Shown here: positions 49,214 through 59,976 of the stretch, piece by piece | Numbering within the stretch: position 1 is the stretch's first letter | Layout of the letters: each line of letters begins with the position of its first letter | Assembly (NCBI RefSeq): GCF_004197395.1 | Contig: NZ_SELS01000008.1 | Coordinates: 62,001 to 126,000 of the forward strand | Source: Paraburkholderia sp. UYCP14C | Lineage (GTDB): Bacteria; Pseudomonadota; Gammaproteobacteria; Burkholderiales; Burkholderiaceae | Length of the DNA: 64,000 nucleotides | Direction: 5' to 3' | Translations under genes and position numbers: made by a program | The notes under the pieces: model-generated | What the model was told of the DNA's origin: nothing | Database searches by the model: none | The model's input: the letters and a program-made list of their open reading frames with translations, nothing else

Positions 49214-50341
49214 ATGCAACTGCGACCTGACGCGCTCGAAGCGCATCTCGCCAAAGGCCTCGCCGGACTGTACGTCGTGTACGGCGACGAGCACCTGCTC
49301 GCGCAGGAAGCGTGCGACCGCATCCGCGCGGCGGCGCGGGCGGCCGGTTTCACCGACCGCTCGGTGTTCACGGTCGAGCGCGGTTTCGACTGGAGCTCGC
49401 TGCTCGGCGCGAGCCAGTCGATGTCGCTGTTCGGCGACCGGCAGCTGGTCGAGTTGCGCATTCCGTCGGGCAAGCCAGGCAAGGAAGGCGCCGACGCGCT
49501 GAAGGCGCTCGCGTCCACGGTCAACGACGACGTGCTGACGATGGTCACGCTGCCGCGCCTCGATGCGGCCACGCAGAAGTCGGCATGGTTCACCGTGCTC
49601 GCCGACGCGGGCGTCGCGCTGAAGATCGATCCGGTCGAGCGCGCGCAGTTGCCGAACTGGGTTGGACAGCGGCTCGCGGCCCAGGGCCAGCGCGTCGCCG
49701 CCGGCGAGGAAGGGCGGCGTGCGCTCGCATTCATCGCCGAGCGCGTCGAGGGCAATCTGCTCGCCGCGCATCAGGAAATCCAGAAGCTCGGGCTGCTGTA
49801 TCCGAGCGGCGCGCTGAGCTTCGATCAGGTGCAGGACGCGGTGCTCAACGTCGCGCGCTACGACGTGTTCAAGCTCAACGAGGCGATGCTCGCCGGCGAC
49901 GTCGGCCGTCTTGCGCGCATGCTCGACGGGCTGCGCGGTGAAGGCGAGGCCGCTGTGCTCGTGCTGTGGGCGGTCGTCGAGGAAGTCCGCACGCTGTTGC
50001 GGATCAAGCGCGGCGTCGCGGCCGGCAAGCCGCTCGCGATGCTCACGCGCGAAAACCGCGTGTGGGGTCCGCGCGAACGGCTGATCGGGCCGGCGCTGTC
50101 GCGTGTCAGCGAAGCGGCGCTCGAGAAGGCGCTCGCGCTGGCGGCGCGGCTCGACCGGCAGGTGAAGGGCTTGTCGGGCGGCACGCCGGGCAATCATCGC
50201 AACGATCCGCCGCCCGATCCGTGGGACGGCCTGTTCGAACTCGCAATGACGGTGGCCGCGCCGAAACCGTCGGCAGCGTCGCCAGTGCCGCCGACGCGAC
50301 CTCGGGCGCCAACTGCGGCGCCAGCGCGGCGGCCAGTCTAG
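49214..50341 (+). CDS. holA: DNA polymerase III delta subunit
   Basis: The 375-residue clamp-loader subunit opens the beta clamp. It shows LYVVYGDEHLLAQEACDRIR at the N-terminus, a degenerate P-loop, and ERVEGNLLAAHQEIQKLGLL. About 30 residues of Ala/Pro-rich tail follow the last helix. Order after lptE is conserved. Confidence 0.94.
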   Translation: MQLRPDALEAHLAKGLAGLYVVYGDEHLLAQEACDRIRAAARAAGFTDRSVFTVERGFDWSSLLGASQSMSLFGDRQLVELRIPSGKPGKEGADALKALASTVNDDVLTMVTLPRLDAATQKSAWFTVLADAGVALKIDPVERAQLPNWVGQRLAAQGQRVAAGEEGRRALAFIAERVEGNLLAAHQEIQKLGLLYPSGALSFDQVQDAVLNVARYDVFKLNEAMLAGDVGRLARMLDGLRGEGEAAVLVLWAVVEEVRTLLRIKRGVAAGKPLAMLTRENRVWGPRERLIGPALSRVSEAALEKALALAARLDRQVKGLSGGTPGNHRNDPPPDPWDGLFELAMTVAAPKPSAASPVPPTRPRAPTAAPARRPV

Positions 50342-50550
50342 GCAACGGGTGTTGGCGAGCTTCGGCAGCGATTCTGTTTCGCTGGCCGCCCGCCCGACGC
50401 AACGCATCACATCGGCAAACCCGCAACAGCGCAGCGCACCCACCGCCCGCACGCGAGCAAAGCCCCGGTACCCGTCTTACAATCGTTTGATCTTTCGCTA
50501 ATCTTGCCCGACCACCGCGCGCCACCGTGCGGGGCATCACGAGAATGACC

Positions 50551-51822
50551 ATGGATATCGACCAGTACATGACCGACCTCGGCCAACGCGCCCGCCAGGC
50601 TTCGCGCGCGATGGCACGGGCGTCGACCGCCGCGAAGAATGCGGCGCTTGCGGCCGTCGCCGAAGCGATCGAGCGCGATGCCGATCTGCTGAAGGCGGCC
50701 AACGCGCGCGACCTCGAACGCGCCCGCGGCAAGGGCCACGATGCCGCGTTCATCGACCGTCTGACGCTGTCCGACAAGGCGCTGAAGACGATGGTCGAAG
50801 GCCTGCGCCAGGTCGCGGCGCTGGCCGATCCGATCGGCGAGATCAGCAATCTGAAGTATCGGCCGAGCGGCATCCAGGTCGGCCAGATGCGCGTGCCGCT
50901 CGGCGTGATCGGCATCATCTACGAATCGCGCCCGAACGTGACGATCGACGCGGCCGCGCTGTGCCTGAAATCCGGCAACGCAACCATTCTGCGCGGCGGC
51001 TCCGAAGCGCTCGAATGCAATACCGCGCTAGCGAAGCTGATCGGCGAGGGGCTCGAAGCGGCCGGTCTGCCGCAGGACGCGGTGCAGGTGGTCGCGACGG
51101 CGGACCGCGCGGCGGTCGGCAAGCTGATCACGATGACCGAATGCGTCGACGTGATCGTGCCGCGCGGCGGCAAGAGTCTGATCGAGCGTCTGATCAACGA
51201 AGCGCGCGTGCCGATGATCAAGCACCTCGACGGCATCTGCCACGTCTACGTCGACGATCGCGCGGATCTGACGAAGGCGCTCAACGTCTGCGACAACGCG
51301 AAGACACACCGCTACGGCACCTGCAACACGATGGAGACGCTGCTGGTCGCACGCGGCATCGCGGCTCAGGTCCTGCCGCCGCTGGGCAAGCTGTATCGCG
51401 GCAAGGACGTCGAGTTGCGCGTCGATGCGGCGGCGCGCGCAGTACTGGCCGATGCGGGCGTCGGCCCGCTCGTCGACGCGACCGAGGAAGACTGGCGCAC
51501 CGAATATCTCGCGCCGGTGCTCGCGATCAAGGTGGTCGACGGCCTCGACGCGGCGATCGAGCACATCAACACGTACAGCTCGCAGCACACCGACGCGATC
51601 GTCACCGAAGACCACGACCGCGCGATGCGTTTCCTGCGTGAGGTCGATTCGGCGAGCGTGATGGTCAACGCGTCGACGCGTTTCGCGGACGGCTTCGAGT
51701 TCGGCCTCGGTGCCGAGATCGGCATTTCGAACGACAAGCTGCACGCGCGCGGCCCGGTCGGCCTCGAAGGGCTGACGTCGCTGAAATACGTCGTGCTGGG
51801 TCACGGCGAAGGTCGTCAATAA
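50551..51822 (+). CDS. proA: gamma-glutamyl phosphate reductase
   Basis: The 423-residue enzyme reduces gamma-glutamyl phosphate to glutamate semialdehyde in proline synthesis. Motifs: [47 protein letters not shown] and the catalytic Cys in [14 protein letters not shown]. Two in-frame ATGs lie just upstream; [11 protein letters not shown] is preferred. A TACAAT box lies at 50479-50484 in the 209-base gap after holA. Confidence 0.96.
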   Translation: MDIDQYMTDLGQRARQASRAMARASTAAKNAALAAVAEAIERDADLLKAANARDLERARGKGHDAAFIDRLTLSDKALKTMVEGLRQVAALADPIGEISNLKYRPSGIQVGQMRVPLGVIGIIYESRPNVTIDAAALCLKSGNATILRGGSEALECNTALAKLIGEGLEAAGLPQDAVQVVATADRAAVGKLITMTECVDVIVPRGGKSLIERLINEARVPMIKHLDGICHVYVDDRADLTKALNVCDNAKTHRYGTCNTMETLLVARGIAAQVLPPLGKLYRGKDVELRVDAAARAVLADAGVGPLVDATEEDWRTEYLAPVLAIKVVDGLDAAIEHINTYSSQHTDAIVTEDHDRAMRFLREVDSASVMVNASTRFADGFEFGLGAEIGISNDKLHARGPVGLEGLTSLKYVVLGHGEGRQ

Positions 51823-51874
51823 ACACGAATCGAAGCGCCACGACCACCGGCGCCACAACAACAAGGACCCGCCG

Positions 51875-52291
51875 ATGCTCTGGGTAAAGACGTTTCACAT
51901 CGTGTTGATTGCTTCATGGTTTGCCGGCCTGTTCTATCTGCCGCGCATCTTCGTCAATCTGGCGATGGAAACGGAACCCGCCGCGACCGCGCGTCTTCTG
52001 CTGATGGCGCGCAAGCTGTTCCGCTTCATGAGCTTCATCGCGGTACCCGCGATCGCGTGCGGCCTGTGGTTGTGGCTCGTGATCGGCATCGGCAGCGGGG
52101 AAGGCTGGATTCACGCGAAGGTCGGCGTGGTCGTGCTGCTCGTCATCTATCACGCGTATTGCGGCGTGCTGCTGCGCCGGTTCGAGCGCGGCCAGAATCG
52201 CCGCTCGGACAAGTGGTATCGGATGTTCAACGAGCTTCCCGTGCTCGGTATGCTCGCGGCGGTCGCGCTGGTGGTGATCAAGCCGTTCTGA
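51875..52291 (+). CDS. hemJ: HemJ-like/CopD-family four-helix membrane protein
   Basis: The 138-residue protein has four membrane helices and the UPF0093 pattern: MLWVKTFHIVLIASWFAGLF with conserved His8, YLPRIFV, and GWIHAKVGVVVLLVIYH. HemJ proteins oxidise protoporphyrinogen IX in haem synthesis in many proteobacteria; annotation as a CopD-family protein is the common alternative. A strong terminator follows. Confidence 0.7.
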   Translation: MLWVKTFHIVLIASWFAGLFYLPRIFVNLAMETEPAATARLLLMARKLFRFMSFIAVPAIACGLWLWLVIGIGSGEGWIHAKVGVVVLLVIYHAYCGVLLRRFERGQNRRSDKWYRMFNELPVLGMLAAVALVVIKPF

Positions 52292-52330
52292 GCGACTGAC
52301 GGCATTCAGCGGAGCGCTGGAAAAAAGACA

Positions 52331-52370
52331 AAAGGGCGGTGTGCCGGTTCAACGGCACACCGCCCTTTTT
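52331..52370. terminator. bidirectional terminator between hemJ and hexR
   Basis: AAAGGGCGGTGTGCCG and its complement form a perfect 16-base stem (52331-52346 with 52353-52368) around GTTCAA, flanked by A-rich and T-rich sequence, between convergent genes. Confidence 0.92.
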
Positions 52371-52406
52371 CGTTATCCGCGTCGTTGCGCGTTCTAGCCC
52401 AGCGGA

Positions 52407-53252
52407 TCACCCCTGCGAATCCACCCGCCGCCGGTGAATCACTTCCTTCGTCTGCGCGAGCTTTTCCACCAGTTCGGGCCCGCGGCTCAGCGCGACGCCG
52501 ACCGCCAGGATGTCGCCGATCGCCAGATGCGACACGCGCGAGGTCATCGGCGAAAAGATGTCGGTGTCTTCGTCGACGTTCGCGAACAGACCGACGCTGG
52601 CGAGCCGCGCGAGCGGCGAGTTGCCGTGCGTGATCGCGATCACCTTCGCGCCCGCGTTCAAGGCGGCCTTCGCGGCATCGATGATGTCGCGCGTGCGACC
52701 TGTATTGGAAATCGCCACGACCACGTCTCCGGGTCCGAGCAGCGCGGCCGACATCAGAAACGTATGCGGGTCTGAATAGGCGACGCTCGGCATCCCGAGT
52801 CGAAAGAACTTGTGCTGCACGTCGAGCGCGGCGATGCCCGAGCCGCCGGCGCCGTAGAACTCGATCCGCTTCGCCTGCGCAAGCATGTCGATGGCCGCCG
52901 CGACGCTATCGGACGACAGATTGTTGCGCACCTGGATCAGCGCGCCGATAGTGCGGTCGAGCACCTTCGCGGCGACGCCGGGCGTCGGCTCGTCGGGCCG
53001 CACGTCGCGATAGACGGCGGGCACTTCGCTGGCGATGCCCTGCGCCAGGCGGATCTTGAATTCGCGAAAGCCGGAAAAACCGAGCGCGTGACAGAAGCGC
53101 GCGATCGTCGGCTGGCTCACGCCCGCGCGCGCGGCCACTTCGGTCATCGACAGATCGAGCACCTCGCGCGGCGCTTCGATCACGTAATCGGCCAGCTTGC
53201 GCTCGGACGGGCGCAGCTGGTCGCGCATCTCTTCCACCTGGGACAGCATCAT
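52407..53252 (-). CDS. hexR: HexR, RpiR-family regulator of the Entner-Doudoroff genes
   Basis: The 281-residue protein has an RpiR-type HTH domain (SMTEVAARAGVSQPTIARFC, HALGFSGFREFKIRLAQGI) and a SIS sugar-phosphate domain (EFYGAGGSGIAALDVQHKFF). HexR proteins bind KDPG. Divergence from edd-eda and matching 15-base boxes at both promoters support this identity. The start at 53252 (MMLSQVEEMRDQLRPSERK) fits the family; the open frame upstream overlaps the operator region. Confidence 0.9.
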   Translation of the reverse strand: MMLSQVEEMRDQLRPSERKLADYVIEAPREVLDLSMTEVAARAGVSQPTIARFCHALGFSGFREFKIRLAQGIASEVPAVYRDVRPDEPTPGVAAKVLDRTIGALIQVRNNLSSDSVAAAIDMLAQAKRIEFYGAGGSGIAALDVQHKFFRLGMPSVAYSDPHTFLMSAALLGPGDVVVAISNTGRTRDIIDAAKAALNAGAKVIAITHGNSPLARLASVGLFANVDEDTDIFSPMTSRVSHLAIGDILAVGVALSRGPELVEKLAQTKEVIHRRRVDSQG

Positions 53253-53285
53253 CGGAAAACTCGCACTATGCTGAAGAACGTGTGG

Positions 53286-53314
53286 ACTATATCTGATTGG
53301 TCGTTGGCGCACAA
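53286..53314 (-). promoter_or_regulatory. hexR promoter
   Basis: On the minus strand TTGTGC (53309-53314), a 17-base spacer and TATAGT (53286-53291) precede the hexR start by 34 bases. Confidence 0.55.
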
Positions 53315-53320
53315 AAGCTA

Positions 53321-53335
53321 GGTACAAAAACTACA
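53321..53335. promoter_or_regulatory. HexR-like box near hexR
   Basis: Minus-strand TGTAGTTTTTGTACC lies 6 bases upstream of the hexR minus-35. It matches the box at 53453-53467 in 13 of 15 positions. Confidence 0.65.
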
Positions 53336-53443
53336 TATCGGCGAATAAGTGTATTCCCTGGGTTTTCGCTGCAAAGCGCTGAAGCACTGCCAATAGGGCG
53401 GCGCGGCGATTTGCGCGATGCGGCGCCGCAGCAGAGTTCGTCA

Positions 53444-53472
53444 TTGCTGGCTTGTAGTTTTTCTACTAAGAT
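53444..53472 (+). promoter_or_regulatory. edd promoter with HexR-like box in its spacer
   Basis: TTGCTG (53444-53449), a 17-base spacer and TAAGAT (53467-53472) form the likely promoter. The box TGTAGTTTTTCTACT (53453-53467) fills the spacer and touches the minus-10, so HexR bound there would block RNA polymerase. Confidence 0.65.
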
Positions 53473-53550
53473 GACGTCGTTCGATATCACAACCCCGCGA
53501 TACCGCCTGGTGTCATGCGTGCGCCTGCCGCCAGCGACGAAGGAGCTCCG

Positions 53551-55488
53551 ATGGTTTCCCCGCATTCGCAATTGTTGAAGGTCACGAAACGCGTGATCGA
53601 GCGCAGCAAGCCCACGCGTGAAGCGTACCTGGCCCGTATCCAGCATGCGCAGGGACGCTTCCCGGCGCGCGGCGCGTTGTCGTGCGCGAACCTCGCCCAC
53701 GGTTTCGCCGGCCTCGAAGGCAACGACAAGCTCGTGATCAAGCAGATCCGCGAGCCGAACATCGGCATCGTGTCGTCGTACAACGAGATGCTGTCGGCGC
53801 ACGCTCCGTACAAAAACTACCCGGACATCATCAAGCAGGCCGCGCGCGAAAACGGCGGCGTCGCGCAATTCGCGGGCGGCGTGCCGGCGATGTGCGACGG
53901 CATCACCCAGGGCAACGCGGGCATGGAACTGTCGTTGTTCTCGCGTGAAGCGATCGCGATGGGCACCGCCGTCGCGCTCACCCACAACATGTTCGACGCG
54001 GCGCTGTGCCTCGGCATCTGCGACAAGATCGTGCCCGGCCTCCTGATCGGCGCGCTGCAATTCGGCCATCTGCCGACCATCTTCGTGCCGGCCGGCCCGA
54101 TGGCGAGCGGCCTGTCCAACGACGACAAAGCCAAGACGCGCCAGCAGTTCGCGACCGGCCAGTGCGGCCGCGAAGCGCTGCTCGAAGCGGAAGCGGCCGC
54201 GTATCACAGCCACGGCACCTGCACGTTCTACGGCACCGCGAACAGCAACCAGATGCTGATGGAAGTGATGGGCCTGCATTTGCCGGGCTCGGCCTTCGTG
54301 CATCCGCATACGCCGCTGCGCGACGCGCTGACCGCGCAGGCCGCGCGCCGCGTGCTCGATCTGACGGTCGAGCGTGGCCACTACATGCCGATCGGCCATG
54401 TGGTCGACGAGAAGGCGATCGTCAACGGCATCGTCGCGCTGCTGGCGACCGGCGGCTCGACCAATCACACGCTGCACCTCGTCGCGATCGCGCGCGCGGC
54501 CGGCATCATCATCGACTGGGACGACTTCGATGCGCTGTCGCAGGCGGTGCCGCTGCTCGCGAAGATCTATCCGAACGGCAAGGCCGACGTGAACCACTTC
54601 CACGCGGCGGGCGGCGTCGCGTTCCTCGTGCGCAACCTGCTCGAAGGCGGTCTGCTGCATGAAGACGTGAACACGGTCGCGGGCAAGGGACTGAAGCGCT
54701 ACACCGAGGAGCCGAAGCTGCTCGACGGCAAGCTGCAATGGGTCGCGGGCGTCGAGGCGAGCGCGGACACCGCGGTGCTGCGCGGCATCAAGGAGCCGTT
54801 CCAGCCGGACGGCGGCCTGCGTCTGATGCAGGGCAAGCTCGGCCGCGGCGTGATCAAGATTTCGGCGGTCGCGGCGCAGCATCGCAAGGTGAAGGCGCCG
54901 GCCATCGTGTTCGATTCGCAGGAGGCGGTGCAGGAAGCGTTCGACAAGGGCGAGCTCAAGCGCGACTTCATCGCGGTGGTGCGCTTCCAGGGCGCCCGCG
55001 CAAACGGCATGCCCGAGCTGCATCGTTTGACGCCGCTGCTCGGTGTGTTGCAGGATCAGGGTTTCCATGTCGCGCTGGTGACCGACGGCCGCATGTCGGG
55101 CGCGTCGGGCAAGGTGCCGGCGGTCATTCATCTGTCGCCGGAAGCATTGCTGCAAGGCCCGATCGGCAAGGTCCGCACCGGCGACATGCTGGTGATCGAC
55201 GCGGAAGCCGGCGTGCTCGACGTCGAGATCGACGCAGCCGAATGGGCCGCGCGTCCGAACGCCGAGTCGCTGCATCAGGCGGACAACGAAGTCGGCTTCG
55301 GCCGCGAGCTGTTCGGCGTGTTCCGCGCGGCGGCGGCGCCGGCGGAGCAGGGCGCATCGGTATTCGGCAAGCTGGTCGGCGAGGGCGGCGCGGCTGACGG
55401 CCAGCACAAGCACGGCGACAAGCACGGCCATCAACACGGCGACCATCACACGAGCACCGCGCAAGCCGGCGCGGCGCTGCAGAAATAA
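53551..55488 (+). CDS. edd: 6-phosphogluconate dehydratase with histidine-rich C-terminal tail
   Basis: The 645-residue iron-sulfur dehydratase makes KDPG from 6-phosphogluconate, the first Entner-Doudoroff step. Family segments: [60 protein letters not shown] and [18 protein letters not shown]. The catalytic part ends near residue 605; residues 618-633 are [15 protein letters not shown]-like, with seven His in sixteen residues, absent from E. coli Edd (603 residues). The ATG at 53551 has an AAGGAG site. eda follows after 11 bases. Confidence 0.95.
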   Translation: MVSPHSQLLKVTKRVIERSKPTREAYLARIQHAQGRFPARGALSCANLAHGFAGLEGNDKLVIKQIREPNIGIVSSYNEMLSAHAPYKNYPDIIKQAARENGGVAQFAGGVPAMCDGITQGNAGMELSLFSREAIAMGTAVALTHNMFDAALCLGICDKIVPGLLIGALQFGHLPTIFVPAGPMASGLSNDDKAKTRQQFATGQCGREALLEAEAAAYHSHGTCTFYGTANSNQMLMEVMGLHLPGSAFVHPHTPLRDALTAQAARRVLDLTVERGHYMPIGHVVDEKAIVNGIVALLATGGSTNHTLHLVAIARAAGIIIDWDDFDALSQAVPLLAKIYPNGKADVNHFHAAGGVAFLVRNLLEGGLLHEDVNTVAGKGLKRYTEEPKLLDGKLQWVAGVEASADTAVLRGIKEPFQPDGGLRLMQGKLGRGVIKISAVAAQHRKVKAPAIVFDSQEAVQEAFDKGELKRDFIAVVRFQGARANGMPELHRLTPLLGVLQDQGFHVALVTDGRMSGASGKVPAVIHLSPEALLQGPIGKVRTGDMLVIDAEAGVLDVEIDAAEWAARPNAESLHQADNEVGFGRELFGVFRAAAAPAEQGASVFGKLVGEGGAADGQHKHGDKHGHQHGDHHTSTAQAGAALQK

Positions 55489-55499
55489 GGAGTCTGACT

Positions 55500-56141
55500 A
55501 TGACGTCGAAAACAGTAAGCGATATCGTGCGCCTCGGCCCGGTGATTCCGGTGCTCGCGTTCGACACGGTCGAGCAGGGCGAACACGTGTCGCGCGCGTT
55601 GCACGCGGGCGGCGTGAAGGTGCTCGAAATCACGCTGCGCACGCCGGCGGGCCTCGGCGCGATCGAGCGCGCGAGCGAACTCGCCGACGACATCGTGGTC
55701 GGTGTCGGCACGCTGACGAAGCCCGAGCATTGCGCGCAGGCGAAGAAGGCGGGCGCGCAGTTCGGCGTGTCGCCGGGTCTGACCAGGGAACTGCACCAGG
55801 CCGCGCAGGATGCGGGTCTGCCGCTGCTGCCCGGCGTGATGACGCCGTCGGACATCATCCAGGCGCTCGAACTCGGCTATGAGATCGTCAAGTTCTTCCC
55901 GGCGCAGCAGGCCGGCGGCGTGCCGATGCTGCAGGCATTCCACGGTCCGTTCCCGGCGCTGAAGTTCTGCCCGACCGGCGGCATCACCGCGGAAAGCGCG
56001 CTGCACTTCCTGTCGCTGCCGAACGTGGTCTGCGTCGGCGGGTCGTGGCTCACGCCGAAGGCCGCGCTCGCCGCGCAGAACTGGGATGAGGTGACGCGCC
56101 TCGCGCGCGCCGCGAGCCAGCTGGTCGCGTCCGCGCACTAA
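55500..56141 (+). CDS. eda: KDPG aldolase (2-dehydro-3-deoxy-phosphogluconate aldolase)
   Basis: The 213-residue class I aldolase splits KDPG into pyruvate and glyceraldehyde 3-phosphate. It has VIPVLAFDTVEQ, VLEITLRTPAGLGAI with the catalytic Glu, VGVGTLT, the Schiff-base Lys in YEIVKFFPAQQAGG and FCPTGGITAESA. An AAGGAG site precedes the ATG. Co-transcribed with edd. Confidence 0.96.
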   Translation: MTSKTVSDIVRLGPVIPVLAFDTVEQGEHVSRALHAGGVKVLEITLRTPAGLGAIERASELADDIVVGVGTLTKPEHCAQAKKAGAQFGVSPGLTRELHQAAQDAGLPLLPGVMTPSDIIQALELGYEIVKFFPAQQAGGVPMLQAFHGPFPALKFCPTGGITAESALHFLSLPNVVCVGGSWLTPKAALAAQNWDEVTRLARAASQLVASAH

Positions 56142-56185
56142 GCCTCACAACATAACAGCGCATCGGTTGACTGAACCGGGCCCAG

Positions 56186-56235
56186 GAGTCTCGTCGATAC
56201 AGCCACACAGGCTGTCGCGCCGAGACTCTTTTTTT
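56186..56235 (+). terminator. terminator after eda
   Basis: GAGTCTCG (56186-56193) pairs with CGAGACTC (56221-56228), with an inner CAGCC-ACACA-GGCTG stem, followed by seven T. Confidence 0.9.
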
Positions 56236-56265
56236 ACCTGATATGCGTGCTGGATTTGCGCGCGT

Positions 56266-56279
56266 TTTGTGGAAACAAA
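56266..56279. promoter_or_regulatory. small inverted repeat upstream of the gluconate permease gene
   Basis: TTTGT-GGAA-ACAAA lies just before a TAAAAT minus-10-like hexamer (56283-56288), in the gap between the eda terminator and the permease gene; it could be an operator. Confidence 0.35.
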
Positions 56280-56396
56280 CAGTAAAATTCAGCGTCCGCG
56301 CGGCTAGCCGGGTTTTCAGGCATCGCGCAGGTTGCCGTGAGACGAAGTGCCGGCCGCATCCGCACTCTGAAATCAATAAACCAAAGGAGGGGATTC

Positions 56397-57800
56397 ATGG
56401 AATCTGCCCACGGCAGCATGCTGCTCGTCTACGCGTTGATCGCGATTGCGTTGCTGATCTTCATGATCACGCGCTTGAAGGTCTATCCGTTTCTCGTTCT
56501 GATCATCGTGTCGTTGCTGCTCGGCCTCGTGGCCGGCATGCCGATGCAGACCATCGTCAAATCGTTCGAAACGGGTAACGGCAACACACTCGGCCACATA
56601 GCCATCGTCGTCGGTCTCGGCACGATGCTCGGCAAGATGATGGCCGAATCGGGCGGCGCCGAGCGCGTCGCGACCACGCTGATCAACTGGTTCGGTGAGA
56701 AGCACATTCACTGGGCGATGATGGTCGTCGCGATCATCGTCGGCTTGCCGGTGTTCTTCGAAGTCGGTTTCGTGCTGCTGATTCCGATCGCGTTCAACGT
56801 CGCCAAGCGCACCAACAAATCGCTGCTGCTGGTCGGCCTGCCGATGGTCGCGGGTCTGTCCGTCGTACACGGTCTGATTCCGCCGCACCCGGCCGCGCTG
56901 CTCGCCGTGCAGGCGTATCACGCGGACATCGGCAAGACGATCGCCTACGGTCTGATCGTCGGGATTCCGTGCGCGATCGTCGCCGGTCCGCTGTTCGCGC
57001 TGCTGGTGAGCCGCCACATCCAGTTGCCGAAGGAAAATCCGCTGGCCGCGCAATTTCTCGGTCACGACGCAAACAACGGCAACGGCGCTCAAAGCGCTAA
57101 CGCCACGCAAGTCAACGCACCGAAACGCGAACTCCCGGGCTTCGGCATCACGCTGGTCACGATCCTGTTGCCGGTGGTGCTGATGCTGGTCGGCAGCTGG
57201 GCCGACCTGGTGTTCGAGCCGAAGACGCTGCCGAACGATCTGCTGCGCTTCTTCGGCAATACGGACGTCGCGCTGCTGACGGCCGTGCTGGTCAGCTTCT
57301 GGACTTTCGGCGCGAGCCGCGGCTTCACGCGCGAGCAGATCCAGAAGTTCTGCGGCGAGTGTCTGGCGCCGATCGCGGGTATCACACTGATCGTCGGTGC
57401 GGGCGGCGGTTTTGGCCGCGTGCTGATGGATAGCGGCATTTCGAAGGAAATCACCAACGTGGCGACCGCGATTCATCTGTCGCCGCTGATGTTCGGCTGG
57501 CTCGTCGCGGCGATGATCCGTCTCGCGACCGGTTCGGCCACCGTCGCGATGACGACCGCCTGCGGCATCGTCGCGCCGATCGCGTTGGCTAGCGGCGTGC
57601 AGGTGAAGCCGGAACTGATGGTGCTCGCAACCGGCTCGGGCTCGCTGATCTTCTCGCACGTGAACGACGGCGGCTTCTGGCTGATCAAGGAATACTTCGG
57701 CATGACGGTGGGGCAGACCTTCAAGACGTGGTCGCTCCTCGAAACCATCATCTCGCTGATGGGGCTGGGCCTGACTTTCGCACTCGCGGCGGTCCTGTAA
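56397..57800 (+). CDS. GntP-family gluconate permease
   Basis: The 467-residue inner-membrane carrier has about 12-14 hydrophobic helices and GntP-family segments such as GNGNTLGHIAIVVGLGTMLG, GLSVVHGLIPPHPAALLA and SGSLIFSHVNDGGFWLIKEY. It imports gluconate (proton-coupled in the family). An AAAGGAGGGG site precedes the ATG. Gluconokinase follows 10 bases later. Confidence 0.93.
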   Translation: MESAHGSMLLVYALIAIALLIFMITRLKVYPFLVLIIVSLLLGLVAGMPMQTIVKSFETGNGNTLGHIAIVVGLGTMLGKMMAESGGAERVATTLINWFGEKHIHWAMMVVAIIVGLPVFFEVGFVLLIPIAFNVAKRTNKSLLLVGLPMVAGLSVVHGLIPPHPAALLAVQAYHADIGKTIAYGLIVGIPCAIVAGPLFALLVSRHIQLPKENPLAAQFLGHDANNGNGAQSANATQVNAPKRELPGFGITLVTILLPVVLMLVGSWADLVFEPKTLPNDLLRFFGNTDVALLTAVLVSFWTFGASRGFTREQIQKFCGECLAPIAGITLIVGAGGGFGRVLMDSGISKEITNVATAIHLSPLMFGWLVAAMIRLATGSATVAMTTACGIVAPIALASGVQVKPELMVLATGSGSLIFSHVNDGGFWLIKEYFGMTVGQTFKTWSLLETIISLMGLGLTFALAAVL

Positions 57801-57810
57801 GGAGTTTCAA

Positions 57811-58305
57811 ATGATTCTGATCGCAATGGGTGTGTCGGGCGCCGGCAAGACTCTGATTGGCGAAATGCTGGCCGAGCGCCTGCATTGCACGTTCACCGAC
57901 GGCGACGCGTTCCATAGCGCGGCGAACAAGGAGAAGATGCACCACGGCATCCCGCTCACCGACGAAGACCGCTGGCCGTGGCTGAAGACGATCCGCGCGG
58001 CGATCGAGGAAAAGCAGAAGGCGGGCGAGACGGCGGTGTTCACGTGTTCGTCGCTGAAGCGTTCGTACCGCGACATCCTGCGCGCCGGCGACAAGGACGT
58101 GTGCTTCGTCTATCTGGAGGGTTCGCGCGAGGTGCTCGCGGAGCGTCTCGGGCATCGCACCGGGCATTTCTTCGATCCGTCGCTGCTGCAAAGCCAGCTC
58201 GACACGCTCGAGGCGCCCGGTGACGACGAAGCGATCACGGTCAGCATCGATCTGACGCCGGAACAGATCGTCGACGAGGTGCTCAAGCAGGTCGAAGCGC
58301 GCTGA
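57811..58305 (+). CDS. gntK: gluconokinase (thermoresistant type)
   Basis: The 164-residue P-loop kinase phosphorylates gluconate to 6-phosphogluconate, the Edd substrate. Walker A is MGVSGAGKT; FTDGDAFHSAANKEKMHHGI and FTCSSLKRSYRDILR are typical. AAGGAG lies before the ATG. It ends at a strong terminator. Confidence 0.95.
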   Translation: MILIAMGVSGAGKTLIGEMLAERLHCTFTDGDAFHSAANKEKMHHGIPLTDEDRWPWLKTIRAAIEEKQKAGETAVFTCSSLKRSYRDILRAGDKDVCFVYLEGSREVLAERLGHRTGHFFDPSLLQSQLDTLEAPGDDEAITVSIDLTPEQIVDEVLKQVEAR

Positions 58306-58346
58306 GTTGTCGATTGCTCCGCGTTCCGGTCTCGAACGCGGGACGC

Positions 58347-58376
58347 AAAAAAGCCGCTCCTCGGAGCGGCTTTTTT
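58347..58376. terminator. rho-independent terminator after gntK (bidirectional)
   Basis: Six A, GCCGCTC-CTCG-GAGCGGC and six T. The core is identical to the terminator after gap. It also serves the convergent purB. Confidence 0.92.
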
Positions 58377-58400
58377 GTGCGCTGAAGCTGGGCCGGCCGA

Positions 58401-59879
<1,479 letters not shown>

Positions 59880-59934
59880 TTACCACCGTGATGCGATGCG
59901 CCCGTCCGGATGCGTCGGCCGCACCCCGCACCGC

Positions 59935-59940
59935 TAGAAT
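59935..59940 (+). promoter_or_regulatory. possible minus-10 of the LysR gene
   Basis: TAGAAT lies 36 bases before the LysR ATG in the 187-base divergent region with purB; no clear minus-35. Confidence 0.3.
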
Positions 59941-59976
59941 GCAGGCTTCTTCCCTCCCGCCGGCAAGCGCACTCGC

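Noticed and set aside
53253-53327. Longer N-terminus for HexR (25 more residues)
   Set aside because: It would run into the promoter and the HexR-like box, and family members begin near MLSQVEEMRDQLRPSE.
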